Shown here: positions 53,594-62,858 of the stretch, in pieces
How positions within the stretch are numbered: position 1 is the first letter of the stretch
Layout: each line of letters starts with the position of its first letter
Assembly: GCA_963578605.1 (NCBI GenBank)
Contig: CAUZEA010000011.1
Location: 18,210 to 82,209 of the forward strand
Source: JAKVCB01 sp963578605
GTDB taxonomy: Bacteria; Planctomycetota; Planctomycetia; Pirellulales; Lacipirellulaceae
Direction: 5' to 3'
DNA length: 64,000 bases
Notes under the pieces: generated by a model
Seen by the model: only the letters and a program-made list of their open reading frames with translations
What the model was told of the DNA's origin: nothing
The model's database searches: none
Program-made: the position numbers and the translations under genes

Positions 53594-56398
53594 ATGAACT
53601 TTCACGTCCTCAAAGCGATCTTTAAACGCGACTTTATCAGCTATTTTTCCAACCCCACGGGGTATGTCTTCATCTGTGTGTTTGTCGTGCTGAGCGCCGC
53701 TGCCGCCTTCTGGCCACCAGAGTTCTTTGGCAATAATCTGGCCAACCTTGATCAGCTCAGCCGTTGGATGCCCTTCATCCTGCTCGTCTTCATCCCTGCT
53801 ATCACGATGAGCACCTGGGCAGAAGAACGTCGCCGCGGGACCGACGAATTGCTGCTCACCATGCCGGCCAGCGACCTGGACGTGGTCGTCGGTAAATACC
53901 TGGCGGGTGTCGCGATTTTTTCGGTCTCGCTGTTGTTCTCGATGTTCTCGATCTATCTCATCTTCAGCTGGGGGCTCGGTTGGCCTGATAGCGGTCTGTT
54001 TATCGGCACCTACATCGGCTATTGGTTTATCGGCCTCGCCATGCTCTCGATCGGGATAGTTGCCTCGTTCCTCACCAATAACCTGACCGTCGGATTCATT
54101 TTCGGAATGATCTTCAACTTGCCACTTGCCTTTTTTGGTGTGGCCGACTGGATCATACGCGACCCCGGTTTCGCTCAAGCTATTAAACGCTGGAGCGCTG
54201 CCGAACAATTTGCTGACTTTGAACGAGGTGTCATCAGCCTGAGTGGCATCAGCTACTTCCTGATGATCGTCATCGTCATGCTCTACCTCAGCATGGTGCT
54301 GATCGGCCGGCGGCATTGGCGCGGCGGTGAAGACGGTAATTCCATGTGGGGGCACTATTTTGTGCGCGCCCTCTCACTCGTCATGCTCGCGGTAGGAGTT
54401 AACGTGCTCCTGTCTCATGTCAGCCTGGCACGCTGGGATGCAACCAAAGAAAGACTTAACTCCCTTTCCCAAAAGTCCATCGAACTGATCGACCAACTCC
54501 GTAACGATGACGGCGTCCCGATCATCAAAATCGACGCGTATGTCAGCCCGCAGGTACCGGCAGAATATGCCGCTCTCAAACGCAATTTTATCTCTTCTTT
54601 GCAAGAACTAAGCTCGCTCGGTGGAGGCAAGATCCAGGTCGATGTGAACCAAATTGAGAACTTCAGCAAACAGGCCGCACTTGCCGAACGAACCTACGGC
54701 ATTGAACCCCGGGACGTGGATACCAACTTGGGCGGTTCACGCAAGCGCGAGGAAATTTACCTCGGCGCCGCGTTTACTTGTGGCCTCGACAAAGTGGTTA
54801 TTCCCTTTATCGATAAAGGGATCCCCATCGAATACGAACTGGTCCGCTCCATTGCCACGGTTGCCCAACAGGAACGCAAGACACTTGGCGTTCTGAAAAC
54901 CGATGTGGAACTCTTCGGCGGTTTTTCCATGCAAGGCCAAACCGCAGAATCACGCCTGGTCACTGAACTCAAAAAACAATACGACGTCGTCGAAGCCGAT
55001 CCCGCCAACCCCATCACCGAACGTTTCGATGTCATGTTGGCAGTCCAACCCTCGTCCCTGACACCCGAAAAAATGGATAACTTCGTAGCCGCCGTCAGAG
55101 CCGGGCAGCCGGTCGCTATCTTCGAAGACCCCTTCCCGTTGCCACAGTTCTTTCCCAACGTCGTTGGTACCGGGCAGCCAAAACGACCCCCGGGGGGGAT
55201 GATGGGAATGTTTAACCGCCAGCCTCCAGAGCCAAAAGGCGATATCAATCAACTCTGGAAGCTCTTGGGAGTCAAGTTCGTCGCTGATGAAATCATCTGG
55301 CAAGACTACAACCCGTACAAGCGGGCCCAAACGTTTATCGATCGGCAGTGGATCTTCATCGACGAAGGGAACGGGGCCGTTCAGCCCTTCAATCCCAATA
55401 ATGAAATCTCCGAAGGGATGCGGCAAGTACTCTTTTTGATTGCCGGTGGCTGGCAACCCGATAATGACTCCAAGCTTGACTTCACCGCACTGGCGGTAAC
55501 TGGACCTCAGACCGGCACCATCAACTACATGGACTTCGAAATGCAAATGCGGGGAGGACCTATGTCCCCACGCCGCGTCCTGACCCGTGAATCTTACATT
55601 GTGGCTGCCGAGGTCAGTGGCACCGTTGAGACTGAGGACGATTTATTCGTTGCTGTCAATGCTGGTGATGACGAAAATTCCACTGGAGAGGAGGAGCAGG
55701 AACAGGAAGAAGAAGTCCAGGAAGAAACAGAAACTAACATCCGTGCCGTACTGGTCGCGGACATCGACTGGATCGCACCCGTCATTTTCATGCTGCGGGA
55801 AATCGGCCAGGAAGAAGAAATGCTCATCAACTGGAACTTTCAAAATGTTACGTTCGTTCTCAATATCCTCGACCATCTCGCCGAAGACCAACGCTTCATC
55901 GATATCCGCAAACGTGATCGCACCCATCGTATCCTTAAGAAAATTGAGGAAGCTACCGAAGATTATCGCGAAAAGTCTCTCAAACAAACTAATGATTTTG
56001 TCGTGGAAGCCCGCGAGCAAATCGAGGCAGCTGGAAATGAATTCCAGCAAAAAATTGATGAGATCGAAGCACGCACGGATCTCGGTCCCACCGCAAAACG
56101 GCAGTTGTTGGAGATCACTCGCCAGCGGCTTGAGCGAATCCGTGACGTTAAAATTGCCCGGCTCGAAAAAGATCGCGATCGTAAAGTCCGGCAAAGTGAA
56201 CGCGATCGCGACCTGGCAATCCGGGGCGTGCAAAGTCATTACAAAACTTACGCCGTACTGCTCCCCCTCATCCCGCCGGCACTTGTGGCTTTCTTCGTCT
56301 TTTTTCATCGCCGCAAAGCCGAACGGAAAGGTGTGAGCAAATCGCGATTGCGGTATGGAGGCCCAATTGATGAACGAGCCACCAAATCGAAATCGTAA
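53594..56398 (+). CDS. GldF-type ABC-2 permease fused to GldG-like domain
   Basis: 934 residues. Residues 1-~245 are an ABC-2 permease with six helices (YVFICVFVVLSAAAAFWPP, ITMSTWAEERRRGTDELLLT). Another helix at ~262-282 (RALSLVMLAVGVNVLLSH) starts the GldG part, with the DUF4350/ABC-associated domain outside the membrane (RNFISSLQELSSLGGGKIQV, KTDVELFGGFSMQG). A Glu-rich stretch (~695-715), a long coiled coil (~770-885) and a final helix (YAVLLPLIPPALVAFFVFF) end the protein. Fusion of the two Gld components is common in planctomycetes. It presumably forms the membrane part with the preceding ATPase. Confidence 0.88.
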   Translation: MNFHVLKAIFKRDFISYFSNPTGYVFICVFVVLSAAAAFWPPEFFGNNLANLDQLSRWMPFILLVFIPAITMSTWAEERRRGTDELLLTMPASDLDVVVGKYLAGVAIFSVSLLFSMFSIYLIFSWGLGWPDSGLFIGTYIGYWFIGLAMLSIGIVASFLTNNLTVGFIFGMIFNLPLAFFGVADWIIRDPGFAQAIKRWSAAEQFADFERGVISLSGISYFLMIVIVMLYLSMVLIGRRHWRGGEDGNSMWGHYFVRALSLVMLAVGVNVLLSHVSLARWDATKERLNSLSQKSIELIDQLRNDDGVPIIKIDAYVSPQVPAEYAALKRNFISSLQELSSLGGGKIQVDVNQIENFSKQAALAERTYGIEPRDVDTNLGGSRKREEIYLGAAFTCGLDKVVIPFIDKGIPIEYELVRSIATVAQQERKTLGVLKTDVELFGGFSMQGQTAESRLVTELKKQYDVVEADPANPITERFDVMLAVQPSSLTPEKMDNFVAAVRAGQPVAIFEDPFPLPQFFPNVVGTGQPKRPPGGMMGMFNRQPPEPKGDINQLWKLLGVKFVADEIIWQDYNPYKRAQTFIDRQWIFIDEGNGAVQPFNPNNEISEGMRQVLFLIAGGWQPDNDSKLDFTALAVTGPQTGTINYMDFEMQMRGGPMSPRRVLTRESYIVAAEVSGTVETEDDLFVAVNAGDDENSTGEEEQEQEEEVQEETETNIRAVLVADIDWIAPVIFMLREIGQEEEMLINWNFQNVTFVLNILDHLAEDQRFIDIRKRDRTHRILKKIEEATEDYREKSLKQTNDFVVEAREQIEAAGNEFQQKIDEIEARTDLGPTAKRQLLEITRQRLERIRDVKIARLEKDRDRKVRQSERDRDLAIRGVQSHYKTYAVLLPLIPPALVAFFVFFHRRKAERKGVSKSRLRYGGPIDERATKSKS

Positions 56399-56509
56399 TT
56401 CCAACCAGCACTCCTTCCCCACGCACTGTCAACATTAAACATTGGCCACGTTGCCGATGAATTCCCCCGCCATAAACTGAAACCCGTTCCCATTTCCAGG
56501 GTCCCTCCT

Positions 56510-58435
56510 ATGAACGAATTTACAAAAACCGTACTCTTCATCGTCGTTGCCGTCATTATCCTGGTCCTCGCTTTTTCGACCAAACCTTCCACGGCCGACC
56601 TCGACCTTGACACGCTTGTCGGCGACAAAAAAATCGGGGACTTCGATCCGGAAGATGCCAAACGGCTTAGAATCGTGACCTTCGATGAAGATACCGCCAC
56701 CCTCCGCGATTTTGAGGTCGCGCAGGATGACAACGGGCTCTGGACACTCCCCTCAAAAAATGGATATCCCGCCGACGCCGAGCGGCAAATGGGCGAGGCA
56801 GCCGGTAGCCTGCTCGGTCGAGAGGTGCTCGCTGTGAAATCCAACAACCCCACCGAGCACGAACAATATGGCGTCGTTGACCCCGATTCACCAAAACTTG
56901 AGGCCGGCCAGAAGGGCGTCGGAACCCGAGTCACCGTTGCCGATATCAACGACGAACCGCTCGTCGACCTTGTCATCGGCAAGCCTGTTAAAGATGCCGA
57001 GGGGCAACGCTACGTCCGTGAGCCTAACCGCGATGTCGTCTACGTCATCGAAATCGATCCCTCCAAACTCTCGACCAGGTTCGAAGATTGGATTGAGAAC
57101 GATCTCTTGAAGCTGAATCCCATGGATATCCAGGAAATCAAAGTCAACGACTACTCGGCCAACCTCGTCCTTGTTGGCTTTCAACCCCAAATTGAATGGG
57201 ATCGACGGGGGGAATACTCCCTGCGGTATGATTCGGCTGACTCAAAATGGGTGGTCGACTCCTTGAAAACCTACCAGACCGATGGCAAAGACTTCGTCGA
57301 CGAGCCACTCACCGAAGAACAAGAACTGAATCAGGATAAAATCCGCGATTTGAAAGATGCCCTCGATAATCTGTTGATCGTGGATGTCGAACAAAAACCG
57401 ACGGGGCTTAGCGCCGACCTCAAAGCAGGTGGCGATTTTCTCAAAAATAACCAGTCCATCAGTAGCCTTGTGAAACGTGGTTTCGCACCCATTCCACTCA
57501 CTTCCGACGAACTCGAGATTCTCTCCAGCGAAGGCGAAGTCATTTGTACGATGAAAAATGGTGTCGAATATGTACTTCGCTTCGGTAACCTGCAGATCGC
57601 CTCCAGTGGCGAAGCCGAGCAAGGCATCGCTGACGAAAACGACCTAGATGAAGAAGATGGAGTCAACCGATATCTGTTCGTCATGGTTCGCTTCAACGAA
57701 GATGCCATCGAAAAACCTGAACTCGAAAAACTCCCCGAACTCCCGACCAAACAGCAGCCCGAGGCAAATACTGACGGTGAAGCCACGGGTGAGCCCGCTG
57801 AAGATGGCCAGCCCCAAGCTGAAGATGATTCCTCGACCGCAGAACCAGCCACCGATAAAACCAGTCCTGCAAACGACAGTGAAACCACGGACAACGAGGG
57901 CGATGCCCCAGCAGAATCCGAGAAAACCGACGAGCAAGCAACCGACGAGCAAGCAACCGACGAGCAAGCAACCGACGAGCAAGCAACCGACGAGCAAGCA
58001 ACCGACGAGCAAGCAACCGACGAGCAAGCAACCGACGAGCAAGCAACCGACGAATTGTCGGATACCAGCGAATCGTCGGATACCAGCGAATCGTCGGATA
58101 CCAGCGAAGCAGAGGATACCACGTCAGAAGATTTGGAAAAAATCATCGCCGATCGCAAGCAAATTGAACAAGCCAATCAACGCAAGCTTGACGAATACAA
58201 AAGTAAGATCGATCAAGGCACCGAAGAGGTTGACGAGCTCAATCAACGCTTTGGGAATTGGTACTACGTGATTGCAAACGATGTCTTCCAGAAAATCCGC
58301 CTCAGTCGTGCCGACCTCGTCAAACAGGTCGAATCGTCCGACGACGAGGCAGTCAGTTCCGCAGCACCCGGCTCCAGTAATTTTGGCGCCCCTGGTACCG
58401 CAATCCCCGGACTGCCCAACCTCCCTGGTAACTAG
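56510..58435 (+). CDS. DUF4340 protein with acidic repeat tail
   Basis: 641 residues. An N-terminal helix (TVLFIVVAVIILVLAFS) anchors the protein; residues ~25-400 match DUF4340 (tandem alpha/beta domains, GLWTLPSKNGYPADAERQMG, DLVIGKPV). From ~420 the chain is rich in Glu, Asp, Thr and Ser, with eight 15-nt repeats (DEQAT) and three 18-nt repeats (SDTSES), then a coiled coil and a Gly/Pro-rich end. DUF4340 proteins go with GldG-type ABC genes and probably act outside the membrane in the same export complex. Function unknown. Confidence 0.85.
   Translation: MNEFTKTVLFIVVAVIILVLAFSTKPSTADLDLDTLVGDKKIGDFDPEDAKRLRIVTFDEDTATLRDFEVAQDDNGLWTLPSKNGYPADAERQMGEAAGSLLGREVLAVKSNNPTEHEQYGVVDPDSPKLEAGQKGVGTRVTVADINDEPLVDLVIGKPVKDAEGQRYVREPNRDVVYVIEIDPSKLSTRFEDWIENDLLKLNPMDIQEIKVNDYSANLVLVGFQPQIEWDRRGEYSLRYDSADSKWVVDSLKTYQTDGKDFVDEPLTEEQELNQDKIRDLKDALDNLLIVDVEQKPTGLSADLKAGGDFLKNNQSISSLVKRGFAPIPLTSDELEILSSEGEVICTMKNGVEYVLRFGNLQIASSGEAEQGIADENDLDEEDGVNRYLFVMVRFNEDAIEKPELEKLPELPTKQQPEANTDGEATGEPAEDGQPQAEDDSSTAEPATDKTSPANDSETTDNEGDAPAESEKTDEQATDEQATDEQATDEQATDEQATDEQATDEQATDEQATDELSDTSESSDTSESSDTSEAEDTTSEDLEKIIADRKQIEQANQRKLDEYKSKIDQGTEEVDELNQRFGNWYYVIANDVFQKIRLSRADLVKQVESSDDEAVSSAAPGSSNFGAPGTAIPGLPNLPGN
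57931..58110. repeat. In-frame tandem repeats in the DUF4340 gene
   Basis: CGAGCAAGCAACCGA occurs eight times from 57931 to 58050, followed by about three 18-nt units of TCGGATACCAGCGAATCG type (58057-58110). Both keep the reading frame. The exact identity of the 15-nt units suggests recent slippage expansion. Confidence 0.92.
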
Positions 58436-58523
58436 TGGCTGATCAAGCCTCACTTGACGAAAGACGAGGCACCTCCAGCTCCCACCCTTGCACTCCGATT
58501 GACATAGCGAACGATTGAACGGC

Positions 58524-58853
58524 TTACGCCGACAACTCGCCAAGTTCGTAAAGAAAATCCAGCGTGTACAATCCTGTGTTATGTCCATCGCTGAATTCAA
58601 TCGAGTACGCGTAGTTGCCGACTGGTGACACGCCTGTGATTTGCAGTGGTGCGGCCTCGGCTGCCGAAAGCACGGGTAATTGCGTCGGTGGCGGTAGCGG
58701 AGCATTACGCAACTCGCGACACGTGGCGCAAGGACATCGATCACGCAACTCCCGCACTTTGTAGTGATGCGATTTCCCATCTGACCAGGAAATCTCCAGG
58801 CAAGTCGGGTCGACAAGCTCAAGCTTCGTTGGTTGAGGTTTCATTCCGCTCAT
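58524..58853 (-). CDS. DUF971 protein (GBBH-like N-terminal domain)
   Basis: 109 residues; ATG at 58853 or 58844. DUF971 pattern: LEISWSDGKSHHYKVRELRDRCPCATCR with the paired cysteines, and YAYSIEFSDGHNTGLYTLDFL. The fold occurs at the N-terminus of gamma-butyrobetaine hydroxylase and near Fe-S assembly or Mrp genes. The role is probably metal or Fe-S related but unproven. The gene overlaps the end of the ligase gene by 35 bp on the same strand, so the two are likely co-translated. Confidence 0.85.
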   Translation of the reverse strand: MSGMKPQPTKLELVDPTCLEISWSDGKSHHYKVRELRDRCPCATCRELRNAPLPPPTQLPVLSAAEAAPLQITGVSPVGNYAYSIEFSDGHNTGLYTLDFLYELGELSA

Positions 58854-60111
58854 CTACAAAACGTTTTCCTTTCCCCTCAAACCGGGGTAACGACATCGCC
58901 GGTACACAGTGGACCTCAACGCTCAACCCAAGCTGCAATTTGAGCTCCTCAGCAATCCGGGCTGACTGCATCAGGTGATCTTCAACTTCGATCACAAGCT
59001 CGTCCATCGCCGTCCGCCGGTGCGCGGTCATACGATATTCGACGACTTCCGGGAAACTGTGCAGAATTTGTTCAATGGAACTCGGGAAAACGTTCACTCC
59101 CCGGATGATCATCATGTCATCGGCACGGCCAAGGACTCCCCCTTCGAGCAACACGAATCGGTTGTCCCCCGCATGACTCCAATCGGGCCGCACCAGGTCG
59201 CCAGTTTGATATCGCACCAGCGGTGCGCCTTCACGACCCAGGGTCGTGAGTACCAGGCGCGCCAACTCACCTGACTCGGCTCGCCGACCCGTCGCTACCG
59301 AAATGAACTCAGCAATAAATTCACTTTCCAGCACGTGAAGCCCGCGCCGCTGGGCGTCGGGATAACCCCAGGCTCCCAACTCGGTCGCTCCGGCATGATC
59401 CAATACCGTTGCCTTCCAGGCAGATTCGATGCGCGCCCGAATCGACGGGACCGAGCCACCCGGCTCACCAGCTACCACAATCTTCTCGATCGGCAATTGC
59501 TCAAGTTGGATCTGGTGCTCTCGGGCAATCTCCGCCAGGCGGAGTGCGTAGGTCGGCGTACAAAACAACACCGTTGCCCCAGCCCGGCGAATCATTTCTA
59601 AACGGGCCAGGCTACCCATCCCACCCGCCGGGATCGCCATCACCCCACGCTCCTGCAGGGCATCGAACGCGCTCCAAAAACCAATGAACGGACCAAATGA
59701 AAATGCCAACAGTACGCGGTCGTGCGTTTGAATGTTTGCCGCATCGAGCACAAACTGCCAACAATCGATCCACCACTTCCAATCGGTGGCCGTGTCCAAC
59801 ACTACCAGCGGCCGGCCACGAGTTCCCGACGTTTGGTGATAACGAACATAGTGATCGGTCGGATACGTGCGATTGGCAACAAAAGGATCGGCCGTCGCAG
59901 GTTGAAGCTCTTCTTTAATCGTCGTGGGCCAAAAACCAAGCTCGTCGAGGTTTTTGAGCGGGATTTTGCAATCGGACAACTTGCGAGCGTAGAACTCATT
60001 CTGCGGCAAGATTTTGGCCAGTAGCCGATTCAAGGATGCTAACTGGTGCGCTTGAAGCGCATCGCGATCAAGCGTTTCGAACTTTCGGCGTTGATCCTCC
60101 GTTGTGCCCAT
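58819..60111 (-). CDS. Phenylacetate-CoA ligase-like AMP-forming enzyme
   Basis: 430 residues, PaaK type. The P-loop-like YHQTSGTRGRPLVVLDTATD, the acyl-adenylate motif ATELGAWGYPD, YQTGDLVRPD with the ribose-binding Asp, and the hinge GGVLGRADDMMIIRGVNVFPS are in order. It activates an aryl or acyl acid with ATP to the CoA thioester. No phenylacetate genes are nearby, so its acid substrate is unknown. Co-transcribed with the DUF971 gene. Confidence 0.88.
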   Translation of the reverse strand: MGTTEDQRRKFETLDRDALQAHQLASLNRLLAKILPQNEFYARKLSDCKIPLKNLDELGFWPTTIKEELQPATADPFVANRTYPTDHYVRYHQTSGTRGRPLVVLDTATDWKWWIDCWQFVLDAANIQTHDRVLLAFSFGPFIGFWSAFDALQERGVMAIPAGGMGSLARLEMIRRAGATVLFCTPTYALRLAEIAREHQIQLEQLPIEKIVVAGEPGGSVPSIRARIESAWKATVLDHAGATELGAWGYPDAQRRGLHVLESEFIAEFISVATGRRAESGELARLVLTTLGREGAPLVRYQTGDLVRPDWSHAGDNRFVLLEGGVLGRADDMMIIRGVNVFPSSIEQILHSFPEVVEYRMTAHRRTAMDELVIEVEDHLMQSARIAEELKLQLGLSVEVHCVPAMSLPRFEGKGKRFVDERNETSTNEA

Positions 60112-60251
60112 TTCTGTTCAATATTGGTTTCTCACACGCACCCCCCCGACAGGAAAAATCCTAACTCCCAAAACTGTAGGCCTACCACGTGCCGGCCGCC
60201 GTCCACCCCCGGTTGCCGCCTGCCACTTCGTTGGCACAGCCTCTGAGCCAC

Positions 60252-62120
60252 TCACCGCTGAATCTTGTATTGCTCAATTTTCCGGTAAAGCGTGGCCCGG
60301 CCAATGCCAAGTAATTTGGCGGCCTCCGGTACATTGTCGCTGGTTCGTCGCAGCGCCTCGACGATCAGTTTCTTTTCCCAAAGATCAATCTGGAGTGTGT
60401 CCAGGTCCGGACCCCCAGAGTCTCGCAGCGCCAAATCGCTGGGCTGAATCGTTTCGCTATCGGCCAGGACAACGGCGCTATCGATCACATTGCGCAGTTG
60501 CCGCACGTTACCTGGCCAGCGATAGCCCAGCATCTTTTTATGAGCATCCTCGGCCAGAACCAGGTTCGGCCGACCGTGCTGATGTCGATAGTGATCCAAA
60601 AAGTAGTCGATCAGCAGGCTAATGTCGTCGCCCCGCTCCCGTAACGCAGGTACGTACAACTCAAAAACACTGAGCCGATAAAAGAGATCCTCACGAAACT
60701 TTTTCTCGCGGACGTAATCCTGCAAATCTTGATTCGTCGCGGCTACGATCCGAACATCAACACTCACCTCCTCGGTTGCACCAACCGGTAAGAACGGGTG
60801 CCCTTCCAGGATCCGGAGAAGCTTTGCCTGCCCTTCAAGGGTTAACTCGCCGACTTCGTCCAGAAACAGCGTCCCCTGATCCGCCTGCTGGAAGTAACCT
60901 TGGTGATCCCGATCGGCACCAGTAAATGACCCCGATTTGTGGCCAAAAAGTTGACTTTCCATCAGGTCCGCTGGAATTGCAGCACAGTTGACCGAGATCA
61001 TCGGGCGATCTTCCCGCGGACTCGCCCGATGGATGGCCCGTGCTACCAGTTCCTTACCCGAACCACTTTCACCTCGAACAAGCACGCAACCGGAGGCTCT
61101 GGCAACGCGGGCTGTTTTGGTCTTCAACTCCTGTATCGGAGAACTTTCCCCGATCAAATTGTCATAGCCCGGCGATCTTTCCACCAAACGCTGAAAATCC
61201 GATTGCAGCGTGACCAGTTCCCGAGCCCTCACCAGGGCCACGACGACCAGGTTCGCCACGCTGATCAGGAAGTCAAAATCTGACTGACGAAATCGACCCG
61301 CCTCCAGGTAAACATGAATCGCCCCGAGCGTGATCCGCTCCCCATCCTTGGACTTCCGCACCAGCGGAGCACACATGGCATCGGCAAAATGTTCCCACGA
61401 ATCACTTTTCCGGCCAGACGTCGATTGATTGGCGACCCAAATCGCGTGGCCCTGCCGGAGCACAATCTCGGTGAGCGAATCACTCAACTGGATTTTAGTC
61501 TCCGAATCCTCGGGGATCACCAAACTGGGTTTAAGCCCTCCCTCGTCCGTCACGGCCAAATACCCGATCACGGCAGCACCTGTCCGCTTGCGCAACAGGT
61601 CCAGGGCGATTGCAACCACCTGATCAGGATCTCCACAACCGAGCAGTTTGATACAGAGTTGATACAACAACATCAGCTCTTTAACTTGATCGGCACCGGG
61701 TAGCCCCGAAATTACCTCCTCCCGATCCTGTGCCATCGCCAGCGGAACATCTTTGACGATCGTTTGCGTGTGGTGAGGGTCGTTCCCCTCAGCCGTTGGT
61801 GGGTCCTCCGACAAATGGAATTGCAACTTGCTCTTGCCAAGCTGAATCATATGGGTGTCGTCAATCGCCGCCTCGGTAATCTTTTGCCCGTTCACCTGGG
61901 TCCCATTGCGACTGCTCGCATCGCGCACAACCCAACCATCCTGCTCAAATTCCAGCGAAGCATGCACCCGCGACAACAACGGATCGGGGATGGCGATGTG
62001 ACAATCGGTCCCGCGACCAATGAGCGTGCGCACAGCGGGATCAACCAGAAAGTTGGTTCCAGCCTTGCTCCCGCTAAGGATTGTCAAATAGGCGTATACG
62101 ACCTGGTTTGGCGCAGACAT
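60252..62120 (-). CDS. FHA-GAF sigma-54-dependent transcriptional activator
   Basis: 622 residues. FHA domain ~10-105 (TLIGRGTDCHIAI, SRVHASLEF, SSRNGTQVNG), GAF domain ~165-310, AAA+ domain ~320-555 and a Fis-type HTH at the end (VPEAAKLLGIGRATLYRKIEQY). The AAA+ part has Walker A GESGSGKE near residue 350, GSFTGA (normally GAFTGA) near 395 and Walker B TLFLDEVGELT. The FHA domain reads phosphothreonine, implying control by a Ser/Thr kinase; a kinase lies at 36.6-38.1 kb but there is no direct evidence for a pair. Targets are sigma-54 promoters. Confidence 0.93.
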   Translation of the reverse strand: MSAPNQVVYAYLTILSGSKAGTNFLVDPAVRTLIGRGTDCHIAIPDPLLSRVHASLEFEQDGWVVRDASSRNGTQVNGQKITEAAIDDTHMIQLGKSKLQFHLSEDPPTAEGNDPHHTQTIVKDVPLAMAQDREEVISGLPGADQVKELMLLYQLCIKLLGCGDPDQVVAIALDLLRKRTGAAVIGYLAVTDEGGLKPSLVIPEDSETKIQLSDSLTEIVLRQGHAIWVANQSTSGRKSDSWEHFADAMCAPLVRKSKDGERITLGAIHVYLEAGRFRQSDFDFLISVANLVVVALVRARELVTLQSDFQRLVERSPGYDNLIGESSPIQELKTKTARVARASGCVLVRGESGSGKELVARAIHRASPREDRPMISVNCAAIPADLMESQLFGHKSGSFTGADRDHQGYFQQADQGTLFLDEVGELTLEGQAKLLRILEGHPFLPVGATEEVSVDVRIVAATNQDLQDYVREKKFREDLFYRLSVFELYVPALRERGDDISLLIDYFLDHYRHQHGRPNLVLAEDAHKKMLGYRWPGNVRQLRNVIDSAVVLADSETIQPSDLALRDSGGPDLDTLQIDLWEKKLIVEALRRTSDNVPEAAKLLGIGRATLYRKIEQYKIQR

Positions 62121-62447
62121 AAACCCAAAAGCCCGTTTGTCTCAGAATGATACTTATCCCTGGCCGCATCGTACACCAGTTCACAGCCCGTTGATAAGGC
62201 CGCACCTTGCAGGTGGCCACAAAATACCGGCTCGGAACCTTTCCCGAACCCACACGACCAGACAGAACCGTTACTTCAATCATTTTAACTGTTGGTTCGG
62301 CCCCCTGCCCATCGGCCCCGCCAACCGGAACGGGTACTTGCCTCGGTATCCCGGGGCCAAAATTCCCTGCCGCGGTGGTCAGTTGTCGCCCCAGGGGGCC
62401 TGTGTTACGATCGTGAAGAGGTCAGAAAGCGGGATCCGCTGACATCA
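62121..62447. other. Intergenic region upstream of tRNA-Pro
   Basis: 327 bp between the activator start and the tRNA gene. No gene is visible; it should hold the activator promoter on one strand and the tRNA promoter on the other. Confidence 0.5.
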
Positions 62448-62522
62448 CGGGCTGTAGCTCAGCTTGGCTAGAGCGCTGCGTTCGGGACGCAGAGGTCGAA
62501 GGTTCAAATCCTTTCAGCCCGA
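62448..62522 (+). tRNA. tRNA-Pro (anticodon CGG)
   Basis: A complete cloverleaf: acceptor CGGGCTG/CAGCCCG, D stem GCTC/GAGC, anticodon stem CTGCG/CGCAG with loop TTCGGGA (anticodon CGG at 62483-62485), five-base variable loop, T stem GAAGG/CCTTT with loop TTCAAAT, discriminator A. CCA is not encoded. Its last 19 bases are shared with the 3' end of a recombinase remnant on the other strand. Confidence 0.95.
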
Positions 62523-62757
62523 CTTGACGGGACAGAAAGCCCTTCGACGTGCTCGTCGATGGGCTTTCTTATTTCAGGGACTAAAGTTGCGCCGTCGAGC
62601 AAAAATTTCAAACATACGATTTCGAGCAGACTGCGTTTGGCCCGCACATTAGCCTTAACCCATTTCTCTTGCAGCATTTGCGAGAGTTCAAACGCTTTCG
62701 CGGCCAAATCTGTTTGTTCCGCCCCATTGCGATTGCAACCGTCGATCTGGCCCGAGA
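62504..62757 (-). pseudogene. Serine recombinase, C-terminal remnant overlapping tRNA-Pro
   Basis: The minus-strand reading AFELSQMLQEKWVKANVRAK, followed by a LLEIVCLKFLLDG core and a RKPIDEHVEGL end, matches the C-terminal tail typical of planctomycete serine recombinases of the large recombinase-zinc-ribbon type. The catalytic N-terminal domain is missing; sequence upstream of ~62757 is unrelated. The last codons and stop run into the 3' half of the tRNA gene, the arrangement expected if the element once integrated at this tRNA. Confidence 0.68.
62534..62569 (+). terminator. Possible tRNA terminator hairpin
   Basis: AGAAAGCCC pairs with GGGCTTTCT, enclosing a second inner stem TCGACG/CGTCGA, followed by TATTT. 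It lies 12 bp after the tRNA. The same bases code for the recombinase tail (RKPIDEHVEGLS), so its symmetry may be a by-product of codons; a terminator role is plausible but unproven. Confidence 0.35.
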
Positions 62758-62858
62758 ATGGTTCAATATATTGCTGGAGGCGAAGGTACTCATCGAGCGT
62801 TGGCGACGGCACTTCAACACCGTGCGTCCACACAGCTCGTTGGGGTACGTGGCCCCGG
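62750..62858 (+). mobile_element. IS3-family transposase 3' fragment
   Basis: The plus-strand segment reads LEAKVLIERWRRHFNTVRPH followed by SSLGY, the characteristic end of the IS3-family rve transposase. Only ~36 codons remain; neither terminal inverted repeats nor orfA is present. It abuts the recombinase remnant on one side and a DUF4838-like sequence on the other. Confidence 0.8.

Noticed and set aside
57331..58176. Minus-strand Ser/Val-rich frame
   Set aside because: Shadow of the DUF4340 gene's repeats; the Ser-Val-Ala-Cys pattern simply mirrors the 15-nt repeat.
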